37,109 nucleotides of DNA from Dehalococcoidia bacterium (GTDB lineage: Bacteria > Chloroflexota > Dehalococcoidia > Tepidiformales > Tepidiformaceae), in the NCBI GenBank assembly GCA_022827945.1, contig JAJEIT010000061.1, positions 1-37,109 on the forward strand, in the 5' to 3' direction. The notes under the pieces are model-generated. The model was not told the origin of the DNA and ran no database searches. It saw only the letters and a list, made by a program, of their open reading frames with translations. This document shows, one piece after another, positions 34,901-37,109 of the stretch. Position numbers and translations under genes: made by a program. Positions within the stretch are counted from its first letter, which is position 1. Each line of letters starts with the position of its first letter.

Positions 34901-37109
34901 CCACGGCGCGATGTCGCTGCCGCTCACCCAGAGGAAGCGGGCCGACCGCGCCACGCGTCCCTCGCCGTCCGTCGATTCCGCCACCAACCGGTACGAGCCG
35001 GCCGCCGGCGGCGTGAACTCGATCGACGCCTCGCCGTCCTCGCCGGTGGTGACCGTCTGCACGTCGACCTCGGTCTCCCGGAGCTCATATCGGTAGCGGT
35101 AGCCGCCGTGGTCGGCTCGCTCTTTCGTGCGGATCCACTCCCGCTCGAAGGCGCGCACCGTCACCGGCCGGTTCGGCGCGATCGTGCGCTCGTAGTCGAC
35201 CGTCACGAGGTGGACGGTGGTCGGCTCCTCCGCCTTCCCAATGTACGACTCGACCTTGATGCCCGCGTACCAGGTGGCCGGGTGGACCGTGACCGTGGTG
35301 CTGCCCGCGATCGCCTGTGCGTTCTGGTCCGTCACGGTCGCGCTGATCGTGAACGCCTGCGTGCCCTCGTCCGGGTCGAGGTCCGCGGGCACGTCGAAGC
35401 GCACCACCCCGTCGGAGCCCGTGCGTCCCTCGCCCTGGCTGCGCCGCGGATTCCCCTCGTCGTTCCCGTCCCACCACCACCAGTAGGTGCGCTCCGAGAA
35501 CGAGTAGTCCTCGTAGCCCTCGACCGTGACCGAAGTCGGGATCGACTGCGCCGCCCACTCGACCGACGCGCCGGTGACCGGTCCGCCGAAGAAGAAGGCG
35601 GCTCGCGCCTCCGTCGCGATCGTGGCCCCGGCGAGGTAGTCCCCGGGCTCCGCCTCAACCTCGACCTCGAACTCGGGGACCCGGAACTCGGCGACGGTGA
35701 AGTAGGCGGTCGTGACGTAGCGATCGTTCTCGTCCCGCACCGTCATCCAGTAGGTGCCGATCGGGGCGTCCGTGGGGAGCACGAGCTCGCCGCTGAACGT
35801 GCCCAGCTCGTTCAGCTCGACCTGGATCGCCACGACCTCCTCGTAGGCTGCGTCGCGAATGCGCAGGGAGAACGTCGCGGCTGCGCCGGGCACGGAGTAG
35901 GCAGCGTCGTCGTCGAGGCGCACGACGCCCTTGTAGAAGACGGTCTCCCCGGGCCGGTAGATCGGCCGCTCGCTGAAGAGATGCCCAACCGGACCCGGTT
36001 GGTACCGGGAGGCGGGGACCTCAAGGTCCCACGGCGTGGCGCCGTAGTCCCACGCCGTCGAGACGACACCCTGGCGGCCGCCCTCGTCGATCCGCACCAG
36101 CTTCTCGCCGTACCAGGACGAGTAGCCCGTGGCCCGGCTCACGCTGGTGGCCAGCCGCGCCAGTCCGTCCCCATCCGTGACCGCTTGCTGGTACGGGCTC
36201 GGGGAGGTCTCCCCGATCGGTCCGGCGCGAACGCTCGTCGCGTCCAGCGGTGCGCCCGTGTCGTAGTCGAGCGCCCACACCAGGAGCTCATCGAACGCCA
36301 GCTTGGTCACGATTGCCGTGTCGACGACGCTGAAGACCCGCTTCAGCGTGCGGCCGGCGTCCTTTCCCGTCGCGGCCAGGAAGTAGTGGCCCTTCGCCAG
36401 CGGTTCCGAGGTGCCGAGGGTCGTCGAGTACAGCCGCGAGGCGCCGCGCAACTCCTCGTCGATCCCCTCCGTCCAATCCCGCAGCGGCTCGCCGGCGGGC
36501 CAGAAGTCAACGTGACCACGCCCGGAGAGGTAGCCGTCGATAAAGCCGCGGCGAAGCAGCGTCTCCGCCTCCTCGTCCGTCAGACGGAAGAGCTGGAAGC
36601 GCACATCCTCGAAGCGCGCGGCGTGGTAGTAGAGCACCTGCGCGTTGCTGGCCGAGTAGGTCGAGAAGGTTCCCGCTGCCAGGCTCAACGACGGGTACGG
36701 ATCGCGCGTGGTGAACGAGAACTCGTACGCCGGGAGCGCCCGCCCGCCCCGGTCGCGCGCACCCTCCGCGATGCGCACGGTGTACTCGGTCGAGTACTCG
36801 TAGTTGAAGTAGATCGTGATCTCCTCTGGGTTCCAGCGGTACGAGTGCAGCTCGATTTCCTCGGCGTCGATACCGCTGACCGACACGCGCTCCTCGAACG
36901 ACTCGAGGTCCATCGGGTTGTTGTAGATGAGCGCGATCCGGTACGGACTCGCATCGGTTTCCCCGTCTTCCGGATACGTGCGCAGGAGCTCAGGCAGGCC
37001 CACCGTCGTGAACCTCGCGGTGCGCTCGCTGCGGGTCATCCCGCCGCTGGCGCTCCCCAGCCCGGAGGAGATGGTGAAGTCGTACAGCTTCAGCAGTTCC
37101 AGCGGCTCC
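31967..37109 (-). CDS. Bacterial alpha-2-macroglobulin family protein, 5' end beyond window
   Basis: At least 1,713 residues; the frame stays open past ATG 37039 to the window edge, so the N terminus is missing. Order seen: macroglobulin-like beta domains, with DRPIYRPGETVFYKG-type sequence (here SERPIYRPGETVFYKG), then an acidic low-complexity stretch (near 34180-34330), then the A2M core VRSNFQNTALWIGQL with LPDNATTWRAQARAVT, a helical thioester-type domain (GGWAWC...DLWVTGWVL) and a C-terminal receptor-binding-like domain. At the place where the CxEQ thioester is expected (near 33490-33520) the sequence is PPYRWESNVSIASR, so no thioester can form. Such proteins are thought to trap proteases at the cell surface. 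The gene is followed by the peptidase-like gene. Confidence 0.9.
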   Translation of the reverse strand, partial: EPLELLKLYDFTISSGLGSASGGMTRSERTARFTTVGLPELLRTYPEDGETDASPYRIALIYNNPMDLESFEERVSVSGIDAEEIELHSYRWNPEEITIYFNYEYSTEYTVRIAEGARDRGGRALPAYEFSFTTRDPYPSLSLAAGTFSTYSASNAQVLYYHAARFEDVRFQLFRLTDEEAETLLRRGFIDGYLSGRGHVDFWPAGEPLRDWTEGIDEELRGASRLYSTTLGTSEPLAKGHYFLAATGKDAGRTLKRVFSVVDTAIVTKLAFDELLVWALDYDTGAPLDATSVRAGPIGETSPSPYQQAVTDGDGLARLATSVSRATGYSSWYGEKLVRIDEGGRQGVVSTAWDYGATPWDLEVPASRYQPGPVGHLFSERPIYRPGETVFYKGVVRLDDDAAYSVPGAAATFSLRIRDAAYEEVVAIQVELNELGTFSGELVLPTDAPIGTYWMTVRDENDRYVTTAYFTVAEFRVPEFEVEVEAEPGDYLAGATIATEARAAFFFGGPVTGASVEWAAQSIPTSVTVEGYEDYSFSERTYWWWWDGNDEGNPRRSQGEGRTGSDGVVRFDVPADLDPDEGTQAFTISATVTDQNAQAIAGSTTVTVHPATWYAGIKVESYIGKAEEPTTVHLVTVDYERTIAPNRPVTVRAFEREWIRTKERADHGGYRYRYELRETEVDVQTVTTGEDGEASIEFTPPAAGSYRLVAESTDGEGRVARSARFLWVSGSDIAPWPVRENDVIDLIAGSGSYEVGDVAEVLVPAPFAGATGLVTFERGRVLSAEVRRFETNSEVLRIPIEDGHIPNIYVGVVLYRPPTDEDPYPRYHVGYVELSISTAPRRLDVSIEPDRERATPGETVSYDVLVTDSDGNGVEADVSVAVVDQAVLSLRAESARDGTDAFWFERALGVRTASSLAVSVDRGNEAFDEVVEGEKGAGEGEAGDDVAEEAEMEMADAAPAPALSGPGEDSMAFRATEESGQAPQVRSNFQNTALWIGQLVTDADGRASFELQLPDNATTWRAQARAVTAETLVGQGESELLVKQPLLVRPALPRFLRVGDEVSLRTLVRNGTDEAREVTVAIEAEGVVVDGAGVAARLLEPGESAIFSWPARALEAGTATVRFTATATGGYGDAVELSLPVHLDVTPETTATGGVVEDTARIEAVYLPEYVITGSGSLELALQASLVGALDEELPNFWPPYRWESNVSIASRIVASVAVQRASASGLTEGQERQLAKDIDRLLEAQMYDGGWAWCRSCYRTDLWVTGWVLIALGEARDAGYAVPTSDYRYNQTTRLITEHVQRRTDVMRPADVNQHAFLLYALTSAANEGGVVSPLAREQAGLLRSLVEEHRTQLTNWGRAYALLGLLASGHDADHAAVRALLNDLAADTIASANGNHWEDERIAGCMHNSSVRATALVLHALTEVDPQHPLIEETARWLVLARSEQRWKSSVERAQGMASLGAFAELTGETRGVYDYQVLLNTRRVLDGHFDVPAGDYLDGVALELDALPLGEVSRVQFEREADTEGRLYYSLNLRYVTPAKEIEALNRGFAVSHRYTLLEDPETPITSATVGDVVRVTVTVVAPADRLFARIEDFLPAGLEPVDPKLATVSPWLREELQREQTAAVLGGASSYYAPWYAWYFSPWDQVDLRDDRVTLLASRIPKGVHEYVYYARATTPGDFFVAPTFAEETYLPEVFGRSDSGRFVVHAEE

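Noticed and set aside
1-37109. tRNA genes as possible integration targets
   Set aside because: No T-arm GGTTCGA-type sequence with matching acceptor stem was found on either strand by eye.

Overview
The window is high-GC DNA, about two thirds G+C by eye, and looks like a chromosomal segment of a Chloroflexota bacterium, most likely Dehalococcoidia-like. This is an inference. It rests on the Tat lipoprotein solute-binding protein with an EAPAEAT-type linker, secreted proteins with 35-residue helical repeats, a bacterial alpha-2-macroglobulin, and small DFP-type helix-turn-helix genes. No rRNA or tRNA gene was seen.

Left flank (1-4000). A type I-E-like CRISPR array of 19 visible repeats at an exact 61-bp period enters from the left edge with no cas gene in view. 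It is followed by a minus-strand secreted-protein gene (PPC-type domains plus C-terminal DGRVE repeats) that is broken by at least six frameshifts, then a strong hairpin and about 600 bp without a recognisable gene.

Probable mobile element (about 4.6-20.4 kb). A plus-strand operon encodes a compact type IV secretion (T4SS)-like machine: an exported protein, a VirB6/TrbL-like channel protein, a VirB2-like pilin, a PrgI/VirB3 domain fused to a large exported domain, a second pilin-like protein, a VirB4 ATPase and a VirD4/TraG-like ATPase, then a small coupled ORF and a DUF3800 protein. No relaxase is visible. After it come three small HTH regulators, a ParS-type antitoxin/RES toxin pair, a small ORF, an orphan HigA-like antidote with a palindromic operator, and a large serine recombinase. 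A promoter/leader block of at least 63 nt occurs twice (50 of 63 positions identical), once before the T4SS operon and once before the regulator genes. A weaker third copy follows the RES gene. This ties the two halves into one regulated unit, probably an integrative element, though its ends could not be fixed by eye.

Right flank (20.4-37.1 kb). These look like ordinary chromosomal genes: a HAD phosphatase, a DUF1330 protein, an amidohydrolase with a UUCG-loop terminator, an oligopeptide-type ABC permease pair divergent from its solute-binding lipoprotein, a Cys-type arylsulfatase, and a minus-strand operon. That operon encodes an alpha-2-macroglobulin without a recognisable thioester motif (5' end beyond the window) and a secreted metallopeptidase-like protein with tandem 35-residue repeats.

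The best candidates for something undescribed are the relaxase-less T4SS module with its PrgI fusion and DUF3800 partner, together with the repeated promoter cassette controlling it.
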